Source: a virus. Taken from it: 39,523 nt of DNA. Below are positions 30,045-37,807 of this stretch, piece after piece. The DNA lies in the IMG/VR virus record IMGVR_UViG_3300030098_005730, positions 1 to 39,523 of that record; one strand, given 5' to 3'. Under the pieces are notes generated by a model. It made no database searches, was not told the DNA's origin, and worked only from the letters and a program-made list of their open reading frames with translations. Numbering within the stretch: position 1 is the first letter of the stretch; each line of letters starts with the position of its first letter. Made by a program: the position numbers and the translations under genes.

Positions 30045-30857
30045 ATGGGAGCTGGAAGGAAGATCCTAGGCCGTGTGGTCAGAAAAGCTGCTTCAGGGAA
30101 GAAAAAGGCAGCTTCTAAAAAGCGCCGCTACAAGACCGAAGATGCCCTATCTGACGCGCGGAAGCGTGTTGCCAGGCGCAAGAAGCCTTCAAGGAAGAAG
30201 ACTCAATCCAGGAAAAAGTCTTCCAAATGGGATTTGAGGACTCATCCCCAGAAGGCTTCGCCGTCCCGGAAGCAAAATCCAGCTAAGACGTACGTTCCAA
30301 GCGCAAAAAAGAAGGCTTCTAGCTCCAAAAAGAAGTCTGGATCTGGCCTCATCTCCTCGAGCTCGGTGGGCCAGCCCAAGATCAGCCGTGATGACCTCAT
30401 GATGTTGAGGGAATACCCGGGTAGCCCAGCTCGGAAAGCTCGTGCGACAGCCAAGGGGAAGGCGACCAGGGCGAAGAACAAGGCTGCACGAGAGGAAAAG
30501 GCCGAGAATCTTCGGAAAGACAAGAACCGGGCGGCTCTAACCAAGCAACGCCTGGAGGCACGCCGTGCGGCTGCGGCCAAGAAGAAGATCAATATCAAAA
30601 AGGCCACCCAGGATGCTCAGGCTGCGAAAAAGGCCACAGCTAAGTCGAAACGCCGATACCAGTTTCGATCTGACCCCTACGAAAGTGGAAGCCCCCGCGC
30701 AGCGGAGCGGGCAGCGGCTCGGGCGGCTCGCAAAAGGGAAATCCAACTGGAACAGGGAAACAAAAAGACAGCCGCACAGAAGCGTGAAGCGGCCAAAGCC
30801 CAGCGGAAGCGCAAACGTACCAACCGTGTTGGCCGGATGAGGAATTGGACAAAATGA
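30045..30857 (+). CDS. Extremely basic protamine/histone-H1-like protein 2
   Basis: 270 residues, ATG preceded by AGGAGATTGGAGCA. It begins MGAGRKILGRVVRKAASGKK, sharing its first residues with protein 1. Ala/Lys/Arg blocks follow (PSRKKTQSRKKSSKWDLR, ARAARKREIQLEQGNKKTA) with Pro/Ser-rich spacers, like the tails of linker histones. A DDLMMLREYPGSPARKARAT segment near 115-134 may fold. Its stop overlaps the next small gene (ATGA). Probably nucleic-acid binding; no family assigned. Confidence 0.65.
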   Translation: MGAGRKILGRVVRKAASGKKKAASKKRRYKTEDALSDARKRVARRKKPSRKKTQSRKKSSKWDLRTHPQKASPSRKQNPAKTYVPSAKKKASSSKKKSGSGLISSSSVGQPKISRDDLMMLREYPGSPARKARATAKGKATRAKNKAAREEKAENLRKDKNRAALTKQRLEARRAAAAKKKINIKKATQDAQAAKKATAKSKRRYQFRSDPYESGSPRAAERAAARAARKREIQLEQGNKKTAAQKREAAKAQRKRKRTNRVGRMRNWTK

Positions 30858-31015
30858 TCGGCCCTGTTTCCCAGCCCAAAAGGCGGAAGAAGAAGGTGAT
30901 TAAGGGCAAAAAGGCGAATTTGAAAGCCAGATCCGCCCTAAAAGCCCTGAAAGAGAGCCCCCGCTTTACACGCATCAAGTCGCAATCCGCTCAAAAGCAG
31001 CCAAAAAGGAGGTAG
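30854..31015 (+). CDS. Small basic protein (53 aa) in the basic cluster
   Basis: ATG 30854 overlaps the preceding TGA (ATGA), and the frame ends in AAAAAGGAGGTAG, whose AGGAGG serves as ribosome-binding site for the next gene. The 53 residues include KRRKKKVIKGKKANLKARSA and end QKQPKRR. The perfect coupling upstream and the placement of the next gene's signal make it a real gene. Confidence 0.6.
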   Translation: MIGPVSQPKRRKKKVIKGKKANLKARSALKALKESPRFTRIKSQSAQKQPKRR

Positions 31016-31022
31016 TTTCCCA

Positions 31023-31721
31023 ATGCCAGGCTATGCAAAAGGCGTCGCGAAGAAGATCTACAAGACCCTAGCCGCCAAGAAAGCAACTCAGAAGGCCAAG
31101 AAGCCAACGAAGGGGCGTGTCCAGGCCACCAAAGCCAAACTTCGGACCAAGAAAAAGCGAGCGGCAAAGAAGACAACGACCACAGCGAAAGATATTGAAG
31201 GCGCTCGTCGGCGTAAGACAAAGCGTGGTCCTATAAAAAAAGCTGGTCGCAGCATGTCCCAACGCGCCGACCGCAAAGCGGATATTCGTAAAAAGCGCGA
31301 TATTTTGAAGGCAGGGGAACGTGATTCCTCAATGCCTGCTGTAAGGGAATGGCGTGAATCTGAGCGAGGATGGACCAGAAACTACCGAAAGCGAACAGCT
31401 GCTCAACGCAAAGATCCGAAGGGTGCAGTTGAAAAATCCAGAGCCCGCAAAATAGAAAAAGAGACGGGCCGGAAAGCACGTAAGCGTAAACAGCAACGCA
31501 AAGTGCGGAAAACCGAATTGAATAAAGTATCGAGTAGGGTGCGGAAAGGAGCGGAGAAGGAGCTTCTGACCGGGGACGCGTATCACAGTCTGGAATACCA
31601 AAAACAGCTCATGCGGGATACGACGAAGAAGGGTTCTCGCGCTACTGCCGGTTCACAGCTGAGACACAAGAAGCGAGTGACAGCTGCTCGCAAGCGCGCC
31701 GACTACCGCAAAAAGTACTAG
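31023..31721 (+). CDS. Extremely basic protamine/histone-H1-like protein 3
   Basis: 232 residues, with AGGAGG 10 nt upstream. The N-terminus (MPGYAKGVAKKIYKTLAAKK) leads into AKK/ATK repeats, as in linker-histone tails. The C-terminal two-thirds has Arg/Lys-rich helices (ARKIEKETGRKARKRKQQRK, RKTELNKVSSRVRKGAEKE). Last gene of the basic cluster, ending 14 nt from a convergent gene. Likely DNA or RNA binding. Whether it is packaged in the virion cannot be told from sequence. Confidence 0.65.
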   Translation: MPGYAKGVAKKIYKTLAAKKATQKAKKPTKGRVQATKAKLRTKKKRAAKKTTTTAKDIEGARRRKTKRGPIKKAGRSMSQRADRKADIRKKRDILKAGERDSSMPAVREWRESERGWTRNYRKRTAAQRKDPKGAVEKSRARKIEKETGRKARKRKQQRKVRKTELNKVSSRVRKGAEKELLTGDAYHSLEYQKQLMRDTTKKGSRATAGSQLRHKKRVTAARKRADYRKKY

Positions 31722-31735
31722 ACTAGATCATGCTG

Positions 31736-32101
31736 TCAGGGCGATGAAGTGGCTGTTGAGCACTGAGGACATACCCACAGGACGGTTTCGAGCCTTCCGT
31801 CCTGTATTGAGGGCCTGGCGTTACAGTACAGGCACTCTCCTATGCGGAATTTCTTCCGGGCTTCTCGCCTGACGTGACGCTCGAATAGCTGAATGGCAAA
31901 TTCATCCCGAGTTAGCCCTTTCCAACTCGGGGCATATCTGGTTACCCTGGGCTTCGATCCGATTTGAGTGGCGTCTTGGGCGGATGCCTTACCCTTCGGG
32001 GTTACCTCAATGGATTCTCCGGGAGGCGGGACCAGTCTGAGGGGGCTGGTTCCGTTTTCTTTTTCAGGAGAAGACTGCCGTGATCGCCTGGAACGCGCCA
32101 A
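31736..32101 (-). CDS. Zinc-ribbon protein (start uncertain)
   Basis: About 121 residues using TTG 32101, which has GGAG 9 nt upstream; the frame is open to a GTG at 32149. The C-terminal CLYCNARPSIQDGR-x(6)-VCPQC pattern is a C-x2-C-x17-C-x2-C zinc ribbon. Ahead of it lies a basic helix (FAIQLFERHVRREARKKF). It could be a DNA-binding or transcription-related protein. The 5' part overlaps the lipoprotein-like gene in another frame. Confidence 0.5.
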   Translation of the reverse strand: MARSRRSRQSSPEKENGTSPLRLVPPPGESIEVTPKGKASAQDATQIGSKPRVTRYAPSWKGLTRDEFAIQLFERHVRREARKKFRIGECLYCNARPSIQDGRLETVLWVCPQCSTATSSP

Positions 32102-32312
32102 GGAATAGATCTCCAAACCAGTGAATCCAGCCGTTGTAGGTTTCAACACGCTTGCCGATACATTCTGAAAGTTGCGTGCTGTCGGCTCCGCTCATTACCT
32201 GTTCGCAATGCTTGCGGGCGATGAAGGCGGTGCACCCAGAGAGCCCCACTCCTCCTGAGAGGGTTAGGAGCGGGGTTCTCCGTGGGAGGGTGCCCACTAT
32301 TGGGTGTTTCAT
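32064..32312 (-). CDS. Putative small lipoprotein
   Basis: 82 residues. Two Arg (11-12), a hydrophobic stretch (TPLLTLSGGVGLSG) and a lipobox LSGC with Cys27 form a complete lipoprotein signal. The mature part has two more Cys and a hydrophobic C-terminus (WFGDLFLGAFQAITAVF). GAGG lies 8 nt upstream of the ATG. An envelope role such as superinfection exclusion or outer spanin is conceivable; it lacks the Pro-rich region of many outer spanins and lies far from the lysis genes. Confidence 0.5.
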   Translation of the reverse strand: MKHPIVGTLPRRTPLLTLSGGVGLSGCTAFIARKHCEQVMSGADSTQLSECIGKRVETYNGWIHWFGDLFLGAFQAITAVFS

Positions 32313-32342
32313 TACTATGCCTCGTTTTGGGTATTTGAAAAG

Positions 32343-32537
32343 CTAAACCAGCTTAACGAGCCTTTTCAGGCATTCGTCATACCTGAATGCCCACCAAGAC
32401 TGAGAAGAGACCCGCTGTGCAGATTTGACCATGGCCATGCACTTCTTCATTTCTTCTCGGAGCTCGTCCTGCTTCAAGTCTGCCAGATCTTGGCATTCAT
32501 AGACTTGGGGATCTTCTGCTCCTGGAGGTCGTTTCAT
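32343..32537 (-). CDS. Small hypothetical protein
   Basis: 64 residues from ATG 32537, coupled to the upstream TGA (ATGA), with GAGG upstream. Charged helix with three Cys (VYECQDLADLKQDELREEM, then KKC) and a C-terminal SSQSWWAFRYDECLKRLV segment. Unknown function. Confidence 0.5.
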   Translation of the reverse strand: MKRPPGAEDPQVYECQDLADLKQDELREEMKKCMAMVKSAQRVSSQSWWAFRYDECLKRLVKLV

Positions 32538-32986
32538 AGGAGATACCTCGAGACGTCCCATTGTGATCCGTCGAGAACGGGTTTCAGCTTTTGAATCTCT
32601 GGCTGTTTCAGCTTCGCTCTCACATGCTGCGAAAACGTAGAGGGATCCGAGTAGATTTCAGAGTTTTTTACTCGCTCTGAGAACTCAGGAATGCAGAGAT
32701 TTAGCTGCTTGTCGCACCATTCATCCATCCAGTCCTTCCAACTGGATAGGCGTACCCATTCCAGATCGGAGTGGTGGCGCAGCGCACATTGGTAATGCCA
32801 GACCGGAGCACCCTCTTCCAGATCGACGGAAAGGATGGAGTTGCCTTGGTATTCCCAGGTCTCCTTGGGCTTGCTGGAGTCTCCAAGGAGCTCCGTTTTA
32901 ATCAGAGCTGGGTCTTTTAGTGGTTTCGATTGAGGGTTGTTCAGGGCCAGTAATTGTCTTCGGTTTGGACTCCACAAATTCTGCAT
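32534..32986 (-). CDS. Hypothetical protein
   Basis: 150 residues. Trp-rich strand-like core (PKETWEYQGNSILSVDLEE, WHYQCALRHHSDLEWVRL, SSWKDWMDEW) and a helical C-terminus. It overlaps the upstream gene by 89 nt, so the start may be internal, although no later ATG exists. Family not recognised. Confidence 0.45.
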   Translation of the reverse strand: MQNLWSPNRRQLLALNNPQSKPLKDPALIKTELLGDSSKPKETWEYQGNSILSVDLEEGAPVWHYQCALRHHSDLEWVRLSSWKDWMDEWCDKQLNLCIPEFSERVKNSEIYSDPSTFSQHVRAKLKQPEIQKLKPVLDGSQWDVSRYLL

Positions 32987-33314
32987 CTATCGCCTGCTCC
33001 TTTTGCTTGGCTCTTTCGAGAATAGCCTCGGCTTCAGCGAGTTTAGCCACGGTCGCAGCGATGACAGCGCCCTGGTCGAAGGATTCTCGGAGTTTTACTC
33101 CGGTCGTCCGGTAATTGTTTTCGACGCCAGACACGGTTTTGAGGATGTTTACGATCTCTCCAGTGTCCATATCCCTGGATCTCTTGAGCCTTCTGCGAAG
33201 CTCAATCAACGCCATCTCTGCGATCTTCCTGGAGTGGTGAGTCAGAGCGGCTACGGCAGCGGGGTCCGTCGCGAAAAGCACGGCTTGTAACTGCTTGGCT
33301 GTTAATTCGGCCAT
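32898..33314 (-). CDS. Helical protein divergent from the terminase (small-terminase candidate)
   Basis: 138 residues from ATG 33314. Almost wholly helical: MAELTAKQLQAVLFATDPAA, a basic IELRRRLKRSRDMD helix, and EIVNILKTVSGVENNYRTTG, then a charged Ala/Glu helix and a Pro/Thr tail. Small terminases have a DNA-binding N-terminal domain and an oligomerising helical core, which this could match. However, it is transcribed away from the large subunit, which is unusual. It may equally be an unrelated regulator. Confidence 0.45.
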   Translation of the reverse strand: MAELTAKQLQAVLFATDPAAVAALTHHSRKIAEMALIELRRRLKRSRDMDTGEIVNILKTVSGVENNYRTTGVKLRESFDQGAVIAATVAKLAEAEAILERAKQKEQAIDAEFVESKPKTITGPEQPSIETTKRPSSD

Positions 33315-33327
33315 ACTCTGGGTTATC

Positions 33328-34899
33328 GTGGACGAGGTGAAAGAAGACAACATCGAGAAGGAGCTGCGTGCTCTTCAGGAATCCATCTCCTACGAAGATC
33401 TGACAGCCGAAAAAGCAGAAAATGTTGATTTCTTTGGCTGGAGGCCGATGCCGTACCAGCAGGAATGGTTCGACAGTGAAGCCCAGATCAAGCTGATTCT
33501 TGCTGGAAATCAGGTAGGAAAGACCCTTTGCCTCATCATCAAGGTCTTAACCCTGGCCTTGGGGATCCTGCCCTACTCCCTTGGTGGCAGTGTCGGGCAG
33601 AAACCCGTGCGGGGCAGCAAGAAGGGCATTCAGATTCTTCTGGCTGGAGAGAGTGCAAAGGCGGTCAAGAAGACCTTTGTCACCAAGCTCGAGCACTTCA
33701 TTCGTCCTGAGTGGGTCGAGAAGACGAAAATGGGGAAGGAAGGGTATGTCGAGGAATATCGCCTCGTCACTGGAGCTACCATCACGATCTGGAGCTACAG
33801 TCAGCATTCCTCGACCTGGGAGGGTCCGCAGTGGAATTTTGCTGGATTTGATGAACCTCCCAAGAAATCCCACTTTACCGCCACCCAGCGTGGAACGATG
33901 AAACGGCAGGGTGAAATCTGGGTTACCGCCACACCCTTGAAAGAGGAGTGGATGGAAGATGACCTGATTGAACCCGCGCAAAACCCGGCTAGCGACCTCT
34001 TTGAACAGGCCGATTACTTTCGGGTGGATATGCACTCCAACTGCAAGGACTGCAACGGAGGGTACATTCCACATGATCGAATCATGTCCTACCTGGCCAC
34101 GCTCACCCCCGAGGAAAGGGCGGCCCGAGAACACGGTATGTTTCTCGCCAGGACGGGGCTCGAATTTGCCTATGTCCGAGAGGACACCCACGTAGTTCCA
34201 GACACTCCCATATCCTCCGACATGCCAGTCGTAGAGGTCATTGATCCCAGTACGAAGAGGGGGATTTGGCTTGGGCATTTTGTCTTCCTTCCTGATGGGA
34301 ATGTGAATTGGTTCCAGGCCGAGCATATTCCCGATGGCCCCTTTGCCTATATGTGCAGGAGCATCCATCGTTATCGGGGCAATCTTCCCTCTCGCCCGAA
34401 GATAGCAATCTGCGACCAGCGTGGCCTGACCTTCATGTCGAACAAGGATCAGGAGCGAACGTGGTTTGATGAATTTAGAAAATACGACCTGACCTATGTA
34501 CGGTCAGTTGAAGCTCTCCATGAAACTTTGCACGATTGGTTGAAACCATTACCGAATGGACGACCAAAGCTCTGTTTGACTAAAACCGTTGCAACCAGGA
34601 AAGAAGGACCATTATGGGCAACTCAGCGATACCGCTACAGTCCTCTCGACAGCGCGAAGAAGAGATACGGCCAAAAGGGGAAGGACTGGATCGACCTGAT
34701 GCGCTATCTGGCGGGCCAGCCGGGCCTGACGTACCAAAGGCTGTGCGGGCTCCAAAGCGACGAAAACCGGGCAGGCCCCGTAAGAGCGTATCAGCAGCAA
34801 AGACCAAGGCCGTATCAAAACCTCGTGCGGCAACAGGCAAGGCTACGAATCGGAGCAAATCGAGTAAAACGACTGAGACGTCGGGGCTGGAGCTTATAG
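33328..34899 (+). CDS. terL: Terminase large subunit
   Basis: 523 residues from GTG 33328; GTG 33337 and an upstream TTG at 33295 are alternatives, and no ATG is available. ATPase motifs: Walker A AGNQVGKT (59-66), Walker B FAGFDEPP with Asp175-Glu176, coupling motif VTATP (199-203). RNase-H-like nuclease acidic residues: VIDPST (Asp306), AICDQRG (Asp363) and DWIDLMRYL (Asp453, Asp456). It cuts and pumps DNA into the prohead through the portal. The last 55 residues after the nuclease domain are Gln/Arg-rich and are co-encoded with the overlapping AT-hook gene. Confidence 0.9.
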   Translation: MDEVKEDNIEKELRALQESISYEDLTAEKAENVDFFGWRPMPYQQEWFDSEAQIKLILAGNQVGKTLCLIIKVLTLALGILPYSLGGSVGQKPVRGSKKGIQILLAGESAKAVKKTFVTKLEHFIRPEWVEKTKMGKEGYVEEYRLVTGATITIWSYSQHSSTWEGPQWNFAGFDEPPKKSHFTATQRGTMKRQGEIWVTATPLKEEWMEDDLIEPAQNPASDLFEQADYFRVDMHSNCKDCNGGYIPHDRIMSYLATLTPEERAAREHGMFLARTGLEFAYVREDTHVVPDTPISSDMPVVEVIDPSTKRGIWLGHFVFLPDGNVNWFQAEHIPDGPFAYMCRSIHRYRGNLPSRPKIAICDQRGLTFMSNKDQERTWFDEFRKYDLTYVRSVEALHETLHDWLKPLPNGRPKLCLTKTVATRKEGPLWATQRYRYSPLDSAKKRYGQKGKDWIDLMRYLAGQPGLTYQRLCGLQSDENRAGPVRAYQQQRPRPYQNLVRQQARLRIGANRVKRLRRRGWSL

Positions 34900-35297
34900 T
34901 CCAGGCGATCTTCAAGCCCGAGGAAGTTGCCCAGGACGTCCAGGAGCACATGAAGGAACAACTCCGCAAGTCTCCGTTGATCGGGGAATTGTTGATTGAG
35001 TTGCAGTCGGAGTATCGAAACGACGTAGAAGCTCGAATGAGCCGCCTTCTTGAAGAACGAGATGAGAAGATTCGCGAGCTGACAGTCCAGCGAGACGCCT
35101 CGAAAGCCCAAGTCGAGGAGCAAGCCGATCAGGACCGAACGCCCCCGCACTGGTTGGTGAGCACGATTCGAGAGGTTGTGAGAGCGGAAATGCACAACCC
35201 GACATCGACCACGGCAGGCGGTGGGTTGAATCCGGGTATGGAGGAATACAACCCTACTGCGGGCCACGGCAGACCCCTCAGTCAGTGGGTTAGGTAG
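34614..35297 (+). CDS. AT-hook-containing protein overlapping the terminase 3' end
   Basis: 227 residues from ATG 34614 with AAGGA 6 nt upstream, overlapping terL by 286 nt in another frame. Residues about 48-60 read KRRKPGRPRKS, a canonical AT-hook (G-R-P core flanked by basic residues), followed by a Lys/Ala/Ser-rich stretch. From about 90 it is helical and acidic (FKPEEVAQDVQEHMKEQLRK) with a coiled coil (SRLLEERDEKIRELTVQRD). It would bind the minor groove of AT-rich DNA and oligomerise. Lying between terminase and portal, it could assist packaging. The stop overlaps the portal GTG by 1 nt. Confidence 0.65.
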   Translation: MGNSAIPLQSSRQREEEIRPKGEGLDRPDALSGGPAGPDVPKAVRAPKRRKPGRPRKSVSAAKTKAVSKPRAATGKATNRSKSSKTTETSGLELIVQAIFKPEEVAQDVQEHMKEQLRKSPLIGELLIELQSEYRNDVEARMSRLLEERDEKIRELTVQRDASKAQVEEQADQDRTPPHWLVSTIREVVRAEMHNPTSTTAGGGLNPGMEEYNPTAGHGRPLSQWVR

Positions 35298-37276
35298 TGG
35301 GTGCTCCTGCTCTTACACAAAACGTCTTTCCCTTAACAAATCCTTCTCGTCCGATGTGGGCGCAGTCGGGGAACCCAGAGGAACTGGGGATTGTTGACCC
35401 GATTGCGGTGGGGAATGTCACGACCGAAGAGGTTGTGCAGCAGATTATCGAGCGTCGAAACGAGAGTGAAAAGGCGAGGAAGCATCTCGAAATCAAGTGG
35501 CGCTATTTCGAGGATCTTTATCACCTTCGTAGTCGAAACCAGGAGAAGGAGGAATGGCAGGCCAACACTGTCGTCCCGGTTCTTTTCAACAAGGTGAAGA
35601 CTGCACGCAGCCTTTACGAATCGGCGTTGATGGCGATGCCGGATTACTTCAGCCTCGTTGGCGAGGGGGACCATTACCAGAACCAAGTCGCCCGGGAGCT
35701 GAAGAAGTGGATCAAGATCTCAGCCGAGATTGCGAACTTCAAGCCAGAGTTTCTAAACGCCGTCGAAGAGGCCACTCTTCTCTGTAGTTCGGCAGTAAAG
35801 ATTACGCTGGAGCCGTTCATGTCGTATCGGCCCAGGGTTCAGATGCAGCCGCTTTACGCTCCCGAGCAGATGCAGCAGGCCCAGATGATGGGCCGTCCTA
35901 CGACGCGCCCCCGTGTCGTTGCAGGCCCGGAGAAGCGTTGGAAGATTTGTGCGGAGCATGTTCCGCTTTGGCATCTTTATCCAGATCCGTACTCCAAGGA
36001 TTTCTACGATTCTTGGGTAGTAGAAGAGTACGAGGTTGACCAGGAGAAGCTCCAGGAACTCGTGGCAACTGGTCTTTATCGTCCGATGCCAGAGCTTGGT
36101 GATGGCGTTCGTTTGCAGCGCAGTGAGTTCCTGAGCCGCTGGCAGCGATACGAGCTGACCGAGACGCGCTCCAGCAACAGAAAACGCCACCTCGTTACGA
36201 AGTATACGGGGAACCTCCACGACCAGGACGGCAAGCTGATTTGCAAAAATTGGGTTGTTGATGTGGTGGACGAAAAGATCGTTGCTCGAGCTGGCCCGAA
36301 TCCACGATGGCATGGTGAAAACGGCTATGCCTGGATCAACCCGATGCCATTCCCTGGTCGGGTTTGGGGCCGCAGTCAGTGCGAGAGTGCAGCCGAGATG
36401 CAGGAGGAGCAGACCTATCTGTTCAACCTGACACTGGATGACGCCAAGTATTCGGTGATGTCGGCGTTTCTCCTTGATGACACGAAGGCCCTGGAGCCTG
36501 GGGATTACGAGTCCATTGAGCCTGGAAAGATTTACCGGGGCATGGATGACTTCATCAAGAAGCTCGATTTCAAATCACAGCTTCAGCACATCTGGCCGGT
36601 CTTGGGCTTTATGGACCAGCAAGTGGCAAAAACGACTTTCGTCAGTGAGACGATTGACGGCCAGCCCACATCGCGTGGGCGTCCGAGTGCGTTTGAGATC
36701 GACAACAAAACGCAGGCTGGGTTGCAGCATTTCCAGAATCTAGCGCGGGGTCTGGAAGAAGGTCCGATGGCCCATTGTCTGGAGATGATTCGCAATCTGG
36801 TTCTCCAGTTTGGTGATGAGTCTGGAGATCCCCGGCTCTCTGCCGTCATCAACAATCTGGGTGGTCCCCGGGCTCTACGGGATCAGCCTTCACGCTTGAT
36901 GCTTCTGTCCATTCCGCACCGGATTGAAGTGCGCGGCCTGACTACGATGCAAAGCCGTCAGCAACTCATCAAGAGTTACATGCAGGCTTTCCAGATTGGT
37001 CAGAACTTGGGAGTGCATCCTCTCGATATGATTCGCCCCTGGTACAACATGATTGCTCTGCTTGGTTTGAGCCCGGAGCAGATGGGCTTGCCTGTCGAAC
37101 CAGAGCAGTACCAGGGCATGAAGATGCGAATGCAGCAGCAACTTGCTGCCCAGCAGGGTGGAGCTCCGGGAACTGGAGGACCAGGAGGAGGAGCCCCAAG
37201 TCCCAATCCCCAAGGTGGTCAGGCCCAACCGGCTGGACCGGATTCCGTACAGACTCAAGCAGAGCAACCGGAATAG
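35297..37276 (+). CDS. Portal protein
   Basis: 659 residues from GTG 35297. Features of podoviral portals are present: a Glu/Lys-rich N-terminal helix (IIERRNESEKARKHLEIKW), VVPVLFNKVKTARSLYESALM typical of the wing, a long mid region with HLYPDPYSKDFYDS, then GRPSAFEIDNKTQAGLQHF and a C-terminal crown with Gln/Met-rich helix and a Gly/Pro-rich disordered end. It forms the dodecameric DNA channel and docks the terminase. Length and location right after terminase genes agree with P22-like portals. Confidence 0.8.
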   Translation: MGAPALTQNVFPLTNPSRPMWAQSGNPEELGIVDPIAVGNVTTEEVVQQIIERRNESEKARKHLEIKWRYFEDLYHLRSRNQEKEEWQANTVVPVLFNKVKTARSLYESALMAMPDYFSLVGEGDHYQNQVARELKKWIKISAEIANFKPEFLNAVEEATLLCSSAVKITLEPFMSYRPRVQMQPLYAPEQMQQAQMMGRPTTRPRVVAGPEKRWKICAEHVPLWHLYPDPYSKDFYDSWVVEEYEVDQEKLQELVATGLYRPMPELGDGVRLQRSEFLSRWQRYELTETRSSNRKRHLVTKYTGNLHDQDGKLICKNWVVDVVDEKIVARAGPNPRWHGENGYAWINPMPFPGRVWGRSQCESAAEMQEEQTYLFNLTLDDAKYSVMSAFLLDDTKALEPGDYESIEPGKIYRGMDDFIKKLDFKSQLQHIWPVLGFMDQQVAKTTFVSETIDGQPTSRGRPSAFEIDNKTQAGLQHFQNLARGLEEGPMAHCLEMIRNLVLQFGDESGDPRLSAVINNLGGPRALRDQPSRLMLLSIPHRIEVRGLTTMQSRQQLIKSYMQAFQIGQNLGVHPLDMIRPWYNMIALLGLSPEQMGLPVEPEQYQGMKMRMQQQLAAQQGGAPGTGGPGGGAPSPNPQGGQAQPAGPDSVQTQAEQPE

Positions 37277-37285
37277 GAGGAAAGC

Positions 37286-37333
37286 GTGGGGGTCGGGAAG
37301 AGCCTGGTTTGGTTGACTGAGCGGCCATCCTGA
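37286..37333 (+). CDS. Possible 15-codon minigene with strong ribosome-binding site
   Basis: A near-perfect AGGAGG stands 5 nt before a GTG whose frame (MGVGKSLVWLTERPS) ends after 15 codons in TGA at 37331-37333. The next real gene starts 37 nt later at 37370 with no visible ribosome-binding site. This could be a leader peptide that feeds ribosomes to the next gene, or the strong site may be a relic. Low confidence. Confidence 0.3.
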   Translation: MGVGKSLVWLTERPS

Positions 37334-37369
37334 TCGGGCACCCCGCTTTTCGGCCCTCACGCACTGATT

Positions 37370-37807
37370 ATGGACTACACACTTCTTCCGAGTGCAGATC
37401 CAGCATTAAACAAGCTGGCATCAGCAAAAGCCTCGAGTATCGGAAAAGGCGTAAGCGGGACAATTACCAACGCTGGAACGATTACGGTCTGGACTCCCGC
37501 AAGTGGGAAATCTTTCGTGGTTCACGGTTGGGACATCAAGGTTCTGATTACGACCACGCTAGGGGCTAGCTCCACGGGCTTTACGATTGGGCTCTATGAC
37601 GCGAGCGTATCCGATGCGAACCTCGTAGCGGGCATCACGTTGCTCCGTGGAGCCTCCCCTGCGGGGGAACTCTACACGGGTCATGTTGAGAATTGTTATT
37701 TCAAAAGTGCGGCTGCGAATCAGGCATTGATTCTTGGGCCGCACACCAGCCTGGGCGCAACGAATGCGATTCGCGTAGCAGGCACCGTCTGGGGAGCCGA
37801 AGTATGA
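37370..37807 (+). CDS. Beta-rich small virion protein before the fibre
   Basis: 145 residues. Thr/Gly/Ala/Val-rich with short strands (GTITVWTPASGKSFVVHG, FTIGLYDASVSDANLVAG), a beta-sandwich-like sequence as seen in decoration or tail-appendage proteins. The stop overlaps the fibre ATG (ATGA). It recalls the product at 3254 in style, but I cannot confirm homology. Confidence 0.6.
   Translation: MDYTLLPSADPALNKLASAKASSIGKGVSGTITNAGTITVWTPASGKSFVVHGWDIKVLITTTLGASSTGFTIGLYDASVSDANLVAGITLLRGASPAGELYTGHVENCYFKSAAANQALILGPHTSLGATNAIRVAGTVWGAEV

Noticed and set aside
34674-34680. A-AAG-GGG slippery-like heptamer in the terminase frame, suggesting -1 frameshifting into the AT-hook frame
   Set aside because: A slip here would remove the conserved C-terminal nuclease motif D-W-I-D-x-x-R-Y of the terminase, and the AT-hook gene has its own start with a good ribosome-binding site.
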